A stretch of 64,000 bases of DNA from Clostridia bacterium (lineage in GTDB: Bacteria; Bacillota; Clostridia; Oscillospirales; Acutalibacteraceae), in contig JAFVTQ010000001.1 of assembly GCA_017503135.1 (NCBI GenBank), forward strand, positions 1-64,000, read 5' to 3'. The notes under the pieces are model-generated. The model saw only the letters and a list, made by a program, of their open reading frames with translations. It did no database searches and was not told the origin of the DNA. The position numbers and the translations under genes are program-made. This document shows positions 50,525 to 59,251 of the stretch, in pieces; within the stretch, counting starts at the first letter, position 1, and every line of letters begins with the position of its first letter.

Positions 50525-51793
50525 TTAATATGTATCTTTAAGACCTTGTTCGTCGAAAAGGAACACGGCTTCAAGAACAATTTTAAGCACGTCTTCAATT
50601 GTTTTCATTTCAAGCATTTTAACTGTATCAAGGCGAGTGTGATAATATCTCGCAGGAGCTGGGTCCATACTTGTAAATGCTACTGACTTAATACCACCCT
50701 GTTGCATTGCTGCGGCGTCAGTTGAGCCTAATGGTGTAGTTGTGAATTTAACGGGCACACCTGCGTTATCTGCTGCCTTTTTCATAAGGGCACAAGCACC
50801 ACTATCAAGCTTAACGGTTGCAGTCATATCCTTTGTAACAACACCCATAAACTCATAGTCACGAAGTGTATCAAGTGCTACAAAAACTGTTTCAACACCG
50901 TCGTTTTTATACTCATCGCCGTGTGCTTCTGCAAAAGCCTTTGAGCCACGAAGCCCCTCTTCTTCTGCACCCATTGAAACTGCAATAACTTCAGTATTTT
51001 CAAAGCTGATGTTGTTGTTTTTAAGATATAAAAGCACTGCCATAGATGTAAACACACCTGTAAGGTCGTCGTTTGCACCGTCAACAACTAATTTCCAGTT
51101 AACGAAGAAAAGCACTGCAATCATAAATGGCACAACAATCGCCTGTAAAACAATCAAAACAATGTTTGCACTTTCGTGGTCAGCAAAAAGACCAATAATG
51201 CCAACAACAAGTGTCATAAGAAGCCCTAACAAAGCGCCTGCAACAACGGTTGTAACCATTTTTGGACCACCCATATATGTGTATCTCCACTCATAAGCAG
51301 AGTCCATATGTCCACCGATAATAATGCGTCTTTTTACTTCACCAGTTGCCTTGATTTTGCAAATCACATTGCTTGATTCTTCCTTTTTAAAGAATGGGTC
51401 AAGAACTTTTTTATAGAATAAAAATTCACCAACTGCAAAGAACAATGCGATTGCACAAAGAACAACAGAAATAATGTGAAATACTCCTGCAACTCCCGGC
51501 ACAAGACCTGTGAACGCAAGAATACCCAAAACTGCTGCAACCAATGCCAAAGCACCGTCAATTGTAACCCAACTCATAAATGCTTTAGGGCTCAATGTGA
51601 ATTTTTCTCTTGTAACCTCATCAGCGATAGGTGTCATAAGCTTTTCGACATAATCCTGAGCCTTTTTCTCACCCTCATAGCCGGCTGGTCTTGGGCCAAT
51701 TTGTTCGCACACTTTTTTGATTTCACGAACAGCAAAATTTGAACATTCGCGCACTTTTGATGCATAGTGCGAATTGCTTTCATACGCTTTCAA
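50525..51793 (-). CDS. Membrane M28-family zinc peptidase
   Basis: The 422-residue protein has the M28 metal-site residues: GGHMDSA (His162, Asp164), ANDDLTG (near 242), GAEEEGLRG (Glu277-278 region), a later Asp in ALDTLRDYEF and a final His in YHTRLDTVKM. Two membrane helices precede the catalytic core (about 82-128), and two more (about 178-232) are inserted inside it, between HMDS and NDD. That gives four helices with the active site facing one side of the membrane, an unusual arrangement for an aminopeptidase. Start TTG 51793 follows ACGGAGG. Confidence 0.88.
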   Translation of the reverse strand: MKAYESNSHYASKVRECSNFAVREIKKVCEQIGPRPAGYEGEKKAQDYVEKLMTPIADEVTREKFTLSPKAFMSWVTIDGALALVAAVLGILAFTGLVPGVAGVFHIISVVLCAIALFFAVGEFLFYKKVLDPFFKKEESSNVICKIKATGEVKRRIIIGGHMDSAYEWRYTYMGGPKMVTTVVAGALLGLLMTLVVGIIGLFADHESANIVLIVLQAIVVPFMIAVLFFVNWKLVVDGANDDLTGVFTSMAVLLYLKNNNISFENTEVIAVSMGAEEEGLRGSKAFAEAHGDEYKNDGVETVFVALDTLRDYEFMGVVTKDMTATVKLDSGACALMKKAADNAGVPVKFTTTPLGSTDAAAMQQGGIKSVAFTSMDPAPARYYHTRLDTVKMLEMKTIEDVLKIVLEAVFLFDEQGLKDTY

Positions 51794-51830
51794 ATGGAAA
51801 ACCTCCGTTATATTGGAATATACATTGATT

Positions 51831-51859
51831 ATTCTATCACAAATTTCTTTTTATGTCAT
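51831..51859 (-). promoter_or_regulatory. Promoter of the M28 peptidase-lipoprotein operon
   Basis: On the minus strand, ATGACA (51854-51859), 17-bp spacer, TAGAAT (51831-51836). Confidence 0.6.
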
Positions 51860-51893
51860 TATATATTTTGAAAAATTTTGAAAAAATGCTTGG

Positions 51894-51922
51894 TTGACAT
51901 ATCCACAAAAAAAGAATAAACT
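51894..51922 (+). promoter_or_regulatory. Promoter of the VanY-like gene
   Basis: TTGACA (51894-51899), 17-bp spacer, TAAACT (51917-51922), 29 bp before the ATG. Confidence 0.7.
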
Positions 51923-51950
51923 ATATGCAGTTAAAAGAAAGGACTTTTTT

Positions 51951-52784
51951 ATGAAAAAAAGACGTTTGAAAATAAAACTTTACCTTTTGATTTCACTTGT
52001 TGTAATTTTGGGTACACTTTCAATTTTATATATGGCTCTTTGTCGTGGAAAGGGTTATAACGAAATCCCTGTTGATTTGCCCGAAACTACAACTGAATAT
52101 GTTGAAGAAGCACCCGTTGAACCTCTCGTCCCTGAAGAAGTTCCTGAAGAGAGCACAGCATTACCCGAAGAAACCACCACAAAGCCACCTGTGAAATGGG
52201 ATAAATATAGCCCACTTGATGACCTTGCGAGTGAAAACTGGGCATTGACACTCATTAGCAAGAAATATCCTTTGGGCAAGACATATTCACCAACACTTGC
52301 CCCCGTTATTGAGGGTAGCTCAATTACGGCAGATTCACGAGTTGCAGAAGCATATAAAACAATGTATGCCGATGCATTAAAGCAGAATATTGTTCTCACA
52401 CCTTATGCAGGATATTGCAGTTATAACCGTCAAAAAACGAACTATGACAATAAGGTTAACGCTTTTACATTGCAAGGTATGACCTATGAAGATGCAGTTG
52501 CAAACGCAGAGAAGAGAATCGAGCCTGCGGGAAGTAGTGAAAATGGTGCGGGGCTTTCAGTTGATATTATCAGCGCAAGTGCGGGGTTTGCATCAACTGA
52601 CGAATATAAATGGCTCACAGAAAATGCTCATAATTATGGTTTCATTCTTCGTTACCCCGAAGATAAGGTTGAAACAACAGGAATGATTTTCCAACCATGG
52701 CATTGGCGCTATGTAGGTGTCACCGCCGCAACAGAAATGAAAAATAACAACCAATGTTTAGAAGAATATTTAGGTGCTGTATAA
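51951..52784 (+). CDS. VanY-like (M15B) protein with substituted catalytic residues, likely pseudoenzyme
   Basis: The 277-residue protein has an N-terminal membrane helix (residues 8-31), a Pro/Glu/Thr-rich linker (about 40-82), then a fold matching D,D-carboxypeptidases of the VanY/M15B group that trim peptidoglycan stem peptides. Two active-site residues differ. In the SxHxxGxxxD zinc motif the sequence is SENGAGLSVD, with Asn198 where the zinc-ligand His belongs (Asp205 kept). In ExWHxR the sequence is QPWHWR, with Gln248 replacing the catalytic Glu (His251 kept). It may bind rather than cut peptidoglycan. ATG 51951 follows GAAAGGA. Confidence 0.88.
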   Translation: MKKRRLKIKLYLLISLVVILGTLSILYMALCRGKGYNEIPVDLPETTTEYVEEAPVEPLVPEEVPEESTALPEETTTKPPVKWDKYSPLDDLASENWALTLISKKYPLGKTYSPTLAPVIEGSSITADSRVAEAYKTMYADALKQNIVLTPYAGYCSYNRQKTNYDNKVNAFTLQGMTYEDAVANAEKRIEPAGSSENGAGLSVDIISASAGFASTDEYKWLTENAHNYGFILRYPEDKVETTGMIFQPWHWRYVGVTAATEMKNNNQCLEEYLGAV

Positions 52785-52795
52785 ATTAAAAAGCA

Positions 52796-52829
52796 AAAGC
52801 GGAAGAAACAATCTTCCGCTTTGTTTTTT
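52796..52829 (+). terminator. Terminator of the VanY-like gene
   Basis: Stem AAAGCGGAAGA / TCTTCCGCTTT with loop AACAA, followed by GTTTTTT. Confidence 0.88.
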
Positions 52830-52942
52830 GTTCGACAAATTAGAGGTTTGTCGGGGTCTTTTGCCTCCCTTGTTAAAGGGCGCTTATTCCATTCCTACCT
52901 CAATTTCATATCTACCCGACAAATTCAAATTTGGGTAACAAA

Positions 52943-52967
52943 AAAGGTAGGTCGGTGACCTACCTTT
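52943..52967 (-). terminator. Terminator of glgP
   Basis: Perfect stem AAAGGTAGGTC / GACCTACCTTT with loop GGT, followed on the minus strand by TTTT. The 52830-52940 stretch before it holds no gene and carries fragments of dispersed repeat-like sequence (for example TTTGCCTCCCTTGTTAAAGG). Confidence 0.85.
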
Positions 52968-52972
52968 AATTT

Positions 52973-55387
52973 TTATTTTTTGAATGCTGATTTTGTGTTC
53001 CAGATGTTTGCTGCATATTCGTTAATAGCACGGTCTGCTGCGAAACGACCTGCGCCTGAAATATTCATAAGTGACATCTTGTTCCAATTATCACGGTCAA
53101 GGAAATCCTTTGCAATTCTCTGCTGAGTATTTCTGTAATCTTCAAAGTCTGCAAGCACCATATATGGGTCGTGGTGAATAATTGTTGATGTTACTTCGTG
53201 GAACATCTTGCCACCGATACCATTCTGGTTAGCAAAATCAAGAATTTTGCGAATTTCTGCATTGTTATTGTAGAAATTCTGTGGCACATAGCCCTGTTTC
53301 TGCAACTGTTGAACTTCTGGTGTTTTCATACCGAAGATATAGATATTATCTTCGCCAACTGCTTCATAGATTTCAACGTTTGCACCGTCCATTGTACCAA
53401 GTGTTACCGCACCGTTGAGCATAAGCTTCATATTACCTGTGCCTGATGCTTCAGTACTTGCAAGTGAAATCTGCTCTGAAATATCAGCAGCAGGCATAAG
53501 CTTTTCAGCAAGAGTAACATTATAATCCTCAACATAAACAACTTTAAGTCTGCCCTTAACGTCGGGGTCATTGTTGATTAAGTCTGCAAGTGCGCAAATG
53601 AAAGAAATAATCTTCTTTGCAACGAAATAACCTGACGCTGCCTTTGCACCGAAAATATATGTGTGAGGAATAAACTCGCCATTTGGATTTTCTTTAATTG
53701 CAAGGTACTGTGAAAGAATATTAAGTGCATTAAGGTGCTGACGTTTATATTCGTGCAAACGTTTCACCTGAACATCAAAGATTGAATCAGGGTCAAGCTG
53801 AATTCCGTTGTGTTTAAGCACATATTTTGCAAATTCTTCTTTATTTGCTCTCTTAATCTTACCAAGCTCATCAAGAACTGCTTTATCGTTTTTATATTTT
53901 CTCAAATCAAGAAGCTTGTTAGCATCTTTTACAAATCCGTCACCGATAGTTTCTGTAAGGAAGCTTGTAAGTTTTGGGTTTGCCTGACAAAGCCATCTTC
54001 TGTGAGCAATACCGTTAGTAACATTTGTGAACTTGTTTGGGGTGAGCGCATAGAAATCAGAGAAAACAGTGTCTTTAAGAATATCGCTGTGAAGAGCAGA
54101 AACGCCGTTTACACAATGTGAACCTGCAACACAAAGGTTTGCCATTCTAACAACGCCGTTTGACATAATTGCCATTCTTTCAACTGTGTCAGCATTCTGT
54201 GTGTTTTCCCATACAAATGAACGGAAACGATTGTCGATTTCTTTTGTGATTTGCCAGATACGAGGTATAAGTCTCTTATAAAGGTCTTCTGGCCAACATT
54301 CAAGTGCTTCTTTCATAACTGTATGGTTAGTGTATGCCACTGTGTTTGTAACAATATTCCAAGCTTCGTCCCAACCATAGCCACATTCGTCGAGCATAAT
54401 TCTCATAAGTTCAGGAATTGCCATTGTTGGGTGAGTATCGTTCACATGGATAGCAACTTTATCTGCAAAGTTATCCATTGTGCCGAATTCACGAAGGTGA
54501 TGCTGAACGATGTCTTGAATAGATGCTGAAACAAGGAAATATTGCTGACGAAGACGAAGTGATTTGCCTTCTGGATGGTTGTCAGCAGGATAAAGAACTT
54601 TACTGATAACCTCTGCCATAGCGTTTCTTTCCATTGCTCTCATATAGTCACCCTGATTAAAGAGCGCCATATCAAGACCCGGTGCTTTTGCAGACCAAAG
54701 ACGAAGAACTGAAATACCCTTACCATCTTTACCTGCAACGTGCATATCATAAGGGATAGCCTGAATTACTGTTGGGTTTTCAATTTCAACATGGTGATAG
54801 TGATTTTCCCAAGTATCACGAACTTCGCCCTCAAAGTTGATATTAATTGCACCTTCTTCGTGTGGTACAAGCCAAACATCACCACCAGGAAGCCAGAAAT
54901 CAGGCAACTCTGTCTGCCAACCGTCAACTAATTTCTGCTTGAAGATACCATATTCATAAAGAATTGAATATCCCTTTGAAACATAACCCTGAGTTGCAAG
55001 GCCATCAAGATAGCAAGCAGCAAGACGACCAAGACCACCATTACCGAGACCTGCATCTGGTTCACAATCATAGATTGAATCCATCTTTACACCATAGTCT
55101 TTCAAAACGCTTTCAAAAACTTTTGTAAGATTAAGGTTATAAAGGTTGTTTTTAAGTGAACGGCCCATAAGAAATTCCATGCAGAGATAATAAACTCTCT
55201 TTGTTCCTTTTTTTGAACCTTCTTTTGAAAATTCTGCTCTGCCCTGACTCATCATATCTCTGAGAATCAAAACAACGGCTTTATAGAACTGCTCGTTTGT
55301 AGCTTCTTCGGGTCTTACACCGATAAAATGTGAAAGTTTTGAGTCAACAAGCTCTTTTGCTTGTTTCTTTGTAAGGCTATAATTCAT
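52973..55387 (-). CDS. glgP: Glycogen/maltodextrin phosphorylase
   Basis: This PLP enzyme releases glucose 1-phosphate from alpha-1,4-glucans in the cytoplasm. The 804-residue protein is full length and has the PLP-binding signature EASGTGNMKLMLNGAVTLGT near residue 645, GNGGLGRLAACYLDGLA near 113 and HVNDTHPTMAIPE near 310. ATG follows TTTGGAGG. No glycogen synthesis genes are adjacent. Confidence 0.97.
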   Translation of the reverse strand: MNYSLTKKQAKELVDSKLSHFIGVRPEEATNEQFYKAVVLILRDMMSQGRAEFSKEGSKKGTKRVYYLCMEFLMGRSLKNNLYNLNLTKVFESVLKDYGVKMDSIYDCEPDAGLGNGGLGRLAACYLDGLATQGYVSKGYSILYEYGIFKQKLVDGWQTELPDFWLPGGDVWLVPHEEGAININFEGEVRDTWENHYHHVEIENPTVIQAIPYDMHVAGKDGKGISVLRLWSAKAPGLDMALFNQGDYMRAMERNAMAEVISKVLYPADNHPEGKSLRLRQQYFLVSASIQDIVQHHLREFGTMDNFADKVAIHVNDTHPTMAIPELMRIMLDECGYGWDEAWNIVTNTVAYTNHTVMKEALECWPEDLYKRLIPRIWQITKEIDNRFRSFVWENTQNADTVERMAIMSNGVVRMANLCVAGSHCVNGVSALHSDILKDTVFSDFYALTPNKFTNVTNGIAHRRWLCQANPKLTSFLTETIGDGFVKDANKLLDLRKYKNDKAVLDELGKIKRANKEEFAKYVLKHNGIQLDPDSIFDVQVKRLHEYKRQHLNALNILSQYLAIKENPNGEFIPHTYIFGAKAASGYFVAKKIISFICALADLINNDPDVKGRLKVVYVEDYNVTLAEKLMPAADISEQISLASTEASGTGNMKLMLNGAVTLGTMDGANVEIYEAVGEDNIYIFGMKTPEVQQLQKQGYVPQNFYNNNAEIRKILDFANQNGIGGKMFHEVTSTIIHHDPYMVLADFEDYRNTQQRIAKDFLDRDNWNKMSLMNISGAGRFAADRAINEYAANIWNTKSAFKK

Positions 55388-55545
55388 ACAAATCCTCCAA
55401 AAACATTTATAAAAAACATAAAAAATTAAAGTCTGTTTGTATATTTTACACTAATTTTATGCATTTTTCAACTGTAATAAGCAATTATTTTTGATTTTTA
55501 TTAAACAATATTTAACAATTATCTATTTTATTTGTAAAAACATAA

Positions 55546-55571
55546 AAAAGCACCGCAAAAACGGTGCTTTT
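55546..55571 (-). terminator. Terminator of the Thr-rich lipoprotein gene
   Basis: Stem AAAAGCACCG / CGGTGCTTTT with loop CAAAAA. The rest of the 55388-55581 gap is the AT-rich region upstream of glgP, where I see no clear promoter. Confidence 0.85.
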
Positions 55572-55581
55572 AGCTGTAAAA

Positions 55582-56523
55582 TTATGAATAGTTTTCGAAA
55601 CCTGCTTTTTCCCAAACAACTGTGAATGTATCGCCTTTTCTTGTGTAGCAGTCTGTTGTTTGTCCGTCAAGTTCTGTCATATATTTGAATTTCTGTCTGC
55701 CTGCTGCAGAGCCTGTTAATTTTTCAAAACTCTTTTCGATTGCATTTGCCATTTCGTGGTCAAGAGCTTTGAGTGTTGCAACAACAACAACTTTTCTTGA
55801 ATCAACATAGCCAAACTTAAAGCCTGTGAGCCACCAATGAGCCTGTTCTTCACGATAGAAAAGTCTGTTGCCACTTCTGTAGTCTTTTGCACTCATATAA
55901 AAATCCATGCTCATTTCGAGAAGATGTTCATTTGATGCGCACTCATAATAAGTTGTTGAATTATCGTTAGGGTCTTTTGTGTAAACGCCAAGTTCAGCGC
56001 CTACAAGAACACCATACTGACCTTTCCACCATTGAAGTCTCCATTTGAGCCCGTCATATTCAAAATCTGCTTTGAGAGTTGTGTATCTCATATTAGCAAA
56101 TGGTGCTGCCTGGTCATATTCTTCACCGAAACCAAAGTGACGCTGCCAAGGATTCATTGTTGAATAATAAATCTGTTGTTTTGCATCATAAGCATAACCA
56201 GCAGCGTTAAGAAGAGCATTCATATCTGCTTGAGAAAGATTGCCTGTGCCTGTGCCTGTACCTGTTGATGGTTTTGTTGTGGTTGTCGTGCTTGTTGATG
56301 GTTTCTTTGTGGTAGTTGTTGCTGTTGTGGTAGTTGTTGTTGTGGTAGTAGTTGTATCATCCACATTTACATCATTGTCAACATCATTGTTTGCAGGACC
56401 TTCAACACTTTGTGGCTTTGTTACACCTGGATTTTCTTCTTTTTTCTCACAACCTGCAAAGCAAGAAGCAACCATAACAAGTGCCATAATTGCGGCAATT
56501 ATTCTGATAACTGTTGATTTCAT
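55582..56523 (-). CDS. Lipoprotein with poly-threonine linker
   Basis: The 313-residue protein has a lipoprotein signal ending ASCFAGC (Cys near residue 26), then an Asn/Asp/Val-rich stretch and a linker of nearly pure threonine (11 and 5 Thr in a row with Lys-Pro-Ser-Thr units and a Gly-Thr repeat, about residues 55-95), then a globular domain rich in aromatic residues (YSTMNPWQRHFGFGEEYDQ, LKWRLQWWKGQYG). The family is unknown to me. ATG 56523 follows a strong GGAGGTAAG. The Thr tract is encoded by a simple repeat that could vary in length. Confidence 0.82.
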   Translation of the reverse strand: MKSTVIRIIAAIMALVMVASCFAGCEKKEENPGVTKPQSVEGPANNDVDNDVNVDDTTTTTTTTTTTATTTTKKPSTSTTTTTKPSTGTGTGTGNLSQADMNALLNAAGYAYDAKQQIYYSTMNPWQRHFGFGEEYDQAAPFANMRYTTLKADFEYDGLKWRLQWWKGQYGVLVGAELGVYTKDPNDNSTTYYECASNEHLLEMSMDFYMSAKDYRSGNRLFYREEQAHWWLTGFKFGYVDSRKVVVVATLKALDHEMANAIEKSFEKLTGSAAGRQKFKYMTELDGQTTDCYTRKGDTFTVVWEKAGFENYS

Positions 56524-56615
56524 ATTCTTACCTCCACACATAGAGCTTATTTTTGTTGTTATACATCATAATTATTACATAAAAGAGGAACATTGTCAAT
56601 CAAATATAAATAAAA

Positions 56616-56641
56616 AAGACGGAACTAAAAAGTTCCGTCTT
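56616..56641 (-). terminator. Terminator of the FGGY kinase gene
   Basis: Stem AAGACGGAACT / AGTTCCGTCTT with loop AAAA, followed on the minus strand by TTTA. Confidence 0.88.
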
Positions 56642-56647
56642 CTATTT

Positions 56648-58261
56648 TCAGTTGTTTTTATTAAGGTCTGCGAAATTATCTTTGTTTGCTTTATAAAGTT
56701 TCTTGAACACTGCAAAGTTTTTGTCATAAATTGCCTTGTTCTCTACGTTAGGCACAAATGTCTTTGCTGCAGGAATAAGTTTCTTTGCATCAGGAACTTT
56801 TTCAATGATACCCGCACCAATAGCGATAAGAACTGCTGCACCAACAGCACCAACATTCTGTGGACTTGCAACAGTTTCAACAACTCTGCCCGTGCAGTCT
56901 GCAAGAATTTGTGCTGTTACATCTGACAATGCGCCACCGCCAACAAAACGAATTGTTTTTGATGTTTTAACTTTCTTTTCTTCAGTTTCAAGGAACCAAC
57001 GAAGATGGAAGCAAACACCTTCAACAACAGCTCTAATCATTTCTGTTTTGCCTGTATCAAGACTGATGTTGAAGAACATTCCACGAGCATTTGGGTCTTC
57101 AAATGGACAACGGTTACCATGGAGCCAAGGTGTAAAGATTACACCACCGCTACCCGCTGGGATTGAATCGATAACAGCCATCATATAATCATAAAGTCCT
57201 GTGTAAACAACTTCCATATCCGCTTTTTTGCGTTTCAAGTTGTGTTGTTTGCTCATATAGATGTCGATTTCGTCAAGGGCCAAGTGGTCTTTAACCCATT
57301 CCACACATTTGCCCGCAGTTTCAAGCTCACCGAAGTAGTTGTAAATACCATCTTCTGCACCAACAACCGCAGCCATCATAGTGCTTGCGTCAACAACGCT
57401 CTTATCAGTAACTGTTGAAACCCAGCCAGATGTACCCTGATAAACGTGAGTATCGCCAAGTTCAGTAGCACCTGCACCAACACCGATAAGTGTAGCATCA
57501 CCGCCACCACCGAAAACCGCAACACCAGGAACAAGACCTAATTCTTTTGCCTGTTGTTCGCGAAGCACACCGATTTTTTCAGTACAATCAGCAATTCTTG
57601 CAAGGTGTTTCATATCAACACCCAAAAGCTTGCAGATTGTAGGACTCCAATCCTTCTTTTTAAGGTCATAAAGAAGTGCGCCGAAAGCAGAGTCCTTTGT
57701 CATTACAAACTCACCTGTCATACGGCAGATAAGATACTCTTTAACATCAAGCCATTTATGTACTCTTGCAAAATTTTCAGGCTCGTTAGCCTCAGTCCAT
57801 TTGTATTTCCATACAGGGTCTTTTACGCTCAATGCAGCTGCGCCGGTAATTGCAAGTGATGGAAGAAGCTTAAAGACATTACCACCTGCAACCTGTGGTC
57901 CATAAGCAATACCTTTTTTAATTTCTTCAGTAGCTCTCTGGTCCATATAGCTGAATGCTCGACGAACATGATTGCCGTCTTTATCAACAAGCACAAGGCC
58001 TTGCATCTGTGAGCAGAAAGAAATACCATAGATATCTTTAGGGTCAATCTTTGAATTTTTAATAACCTTTTTTGATGTTGAGCACATTGCCTCCCACCAT
58101 TCGTCTGGGTCCTGCTCAGCGCCACCATTAGGCATAATATAAAGCTTATAGCCTTCTGTTGCTGCTTCTAAAAGTTCAATTGTCTTGCCGATTTTGAAAA
58201 GACAAGTTTTAACGCCCGTTGTACCAATATCAAAGGCAAGAGCATAAATTTCTTTTTCCAT
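56648..58261 (-). CDS. FGGY-family carbohydrate kinase (xylulokinase-like)
   Basis: The 537-residue kinase has the FGGY N-domain phosphate loop AFDIGTTGVKTCLF (residues 9-22), the substrate-region GISFCSQMQGLVLVD, GTSGWVSTVT, and the C-terminal signature FVGGGALSDVTAQILAD. Relatives phosphorylate xylulose, ribulose, glycerol or other polyols. The length and GISFCSQMQG-type motif point to the xylulokinase branch, but the sugar is not certain. ATG follows AAAAGGGGA. It lies downstream of a PfkB kinase with no clear terminator between. Confidence 0.88.
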   Translation of the reverse strand: MEKEIYALAFDIGTTGVKTCLFKIGKTIELLEAATEGYKLYIMPNGGAEQDPDEWWEAMCSTSKKVIKNSKIDPKDIYGISFCSQMQGLVLVDKDGNHVRRAFSYMDQRATEEIKKGIAYGPQVAGGNVFKLLPSLAITGAAALSVKDPVWKYKWTEANEPENFARVHKWLDVKEYLICRMTGEFVMTKDSAFGALLYDLKKKDWSPTICKLLGVDMKHLARIADCTEKIGVLREQQAKELGLVPGVAVFGGGGDATLIGVGAGATELGDTHVYQGTSGWVSTVTDKSVVDASTMMAAVVGAEDGIYNYFGELETAGKCVEWVKDHLALDEIDIYMSKQHNLKRKKADMEVVYTGLYDYMMAVIDSIPAGSGGVIFTPWLHGNRCPFEDPNARGMFFNISLDTGKTEMIRAVVEGVCFHLRWFLETEEKKVKTSKTIRFVGGGALSDVTAQILADCTGRVVETVASPQNVGAVGAAVLIAIGAGIIEKVPDAKKLIPAAKTFVPNVENKAIYDKNFAVFKKLYKANKDNFADLNKNN

Positions 58262-58345
58262 CTTCTTTTCCCCTTTTATAAGAATTGAAAATTAATTTTT
58301 ATATTTTGCATTTTACCATATTAAGTAAAAAAAGTACAGAGTTTT

Positions 58346-59251
58346 TTATTTTGTGAAATATTGATATTTATTCATATATTCTTCGATTTCTTTTTCGTTT
58401 ACATACTCCGTCAGGCAACCGACACCTGTTACACATTTGCCACCGGTTATATTGCCTGCAAGGATACATTGTCTAAAATCTAAATCGTTATACAAGCCAT
58501 AGATAAAGCCTGCAAGGAAGGCGTCCCCCGCACCCGTTGCATCAACACATTTGAACTCTTCTATATTATCAACTGTGAAATAGCCGTTGTCATATCCTGC
58601 GCAACCATATTTGCCCAATTTCACGATTGGCTTTTCAAAATAATCTCGAAGAAAATCAAGTGCTTTTTGTGGGTCGCGTGTGCCCGTCATTTTTTCGGTT
58701 TCGTCGATATTCGGTGTGTAATAATCAGCAATTTCGATTAACTCTTTATGCTTTTCAATAGACATATCATCACTATATCCTGTATCAAGCACTAAAATTG
58801 TTCCGTCTTTTTTAAGTTGCTTATAAACCGGAAGAATGTTTTCTTGCATTGCAACAATTTTTGCACCTTTGAGAGAATTATAAATTCTTTCGAGCATCTC
58901 GTCTGAATAAGTCTCACAACCACCATAGGACACGAATGTACGGTCACGGTCAGTAATAATTGCAGAAGTTACATTCAGCGGATAATTCTTACTCTCAAAA
59001 AGTTCATATTTTGTGCCACTCTTGTCCAGTTCAGATTTTGCAAACTGAGAAAACATATCGTCGCCTAAAAAAGTGCCGATTTTTGCAGGGACACCTAAAC
59101 GTGAACAATTTATCATTGTTGCGGGAAGCCCACCACCAAGACAAACCTTAAAATCTTTGCAATAGATTTCTTCTCCCTCGTTTGGGATTCGTGGCATTCC
59201 AACATAGAGCAAATCCACATTCAGTTTTCCAAATGCTGCTACAAAACTCAT
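58346..59251 (-). CDS. PfkB-family carbohydrate kinase
   Basis: The 301-residue ribokinase-fold enzyme has the substrate-region GGGLPATMINCSRLGV near residue 42 and the anion-hole/catalytic signature DATGAGDAFLAGFIYG near 238. Members phosphorylate ribose, fructose, tagatose 6-phosphate and similar sugars. The ATG at 59251 has AGGTGA at the right distance and overlaps the GH4 stop as ATGA; another ATG two codons upstream is too close to that site. It is third in the GH36-GH4-pfkB operon and may phosphorylate a product of the upstream hydrolases. Confidence 0.9.
   Translation of the reverse strand: MSFVAAFGKLNVDLLYVGMPRIPNEGEEIYCKDFKVCLGGGLPATMINCSRLGVPAKIGTFLGDDMFSQFAKSELDKSGTKYELFESKNYPLNVTSAIITDRDRTFVSYGGCETYSDEMLERIYNSLKGAKIVAMQENILPVYKQLKKDGTILVLDTGYSDDMSIEKHKELIEIADYYTPNIDETEKMTGTRDPQKALDFLRDYFEKPIVKLGKYGCAGYDNGYFTVDNIEEFKCVDATGAGDAFLAGFIYGLYNDLDFRQCILAGNITGGKCVTGVGCLTEYVNEKEIEEYMNKYQYFTK

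Noticed and set aside
56240-56360. Long valine-rich plus-strand frame opposite the lipoprotein
   Set aside because: It is the antisense of the poly-threonine repeat and has no start signals.
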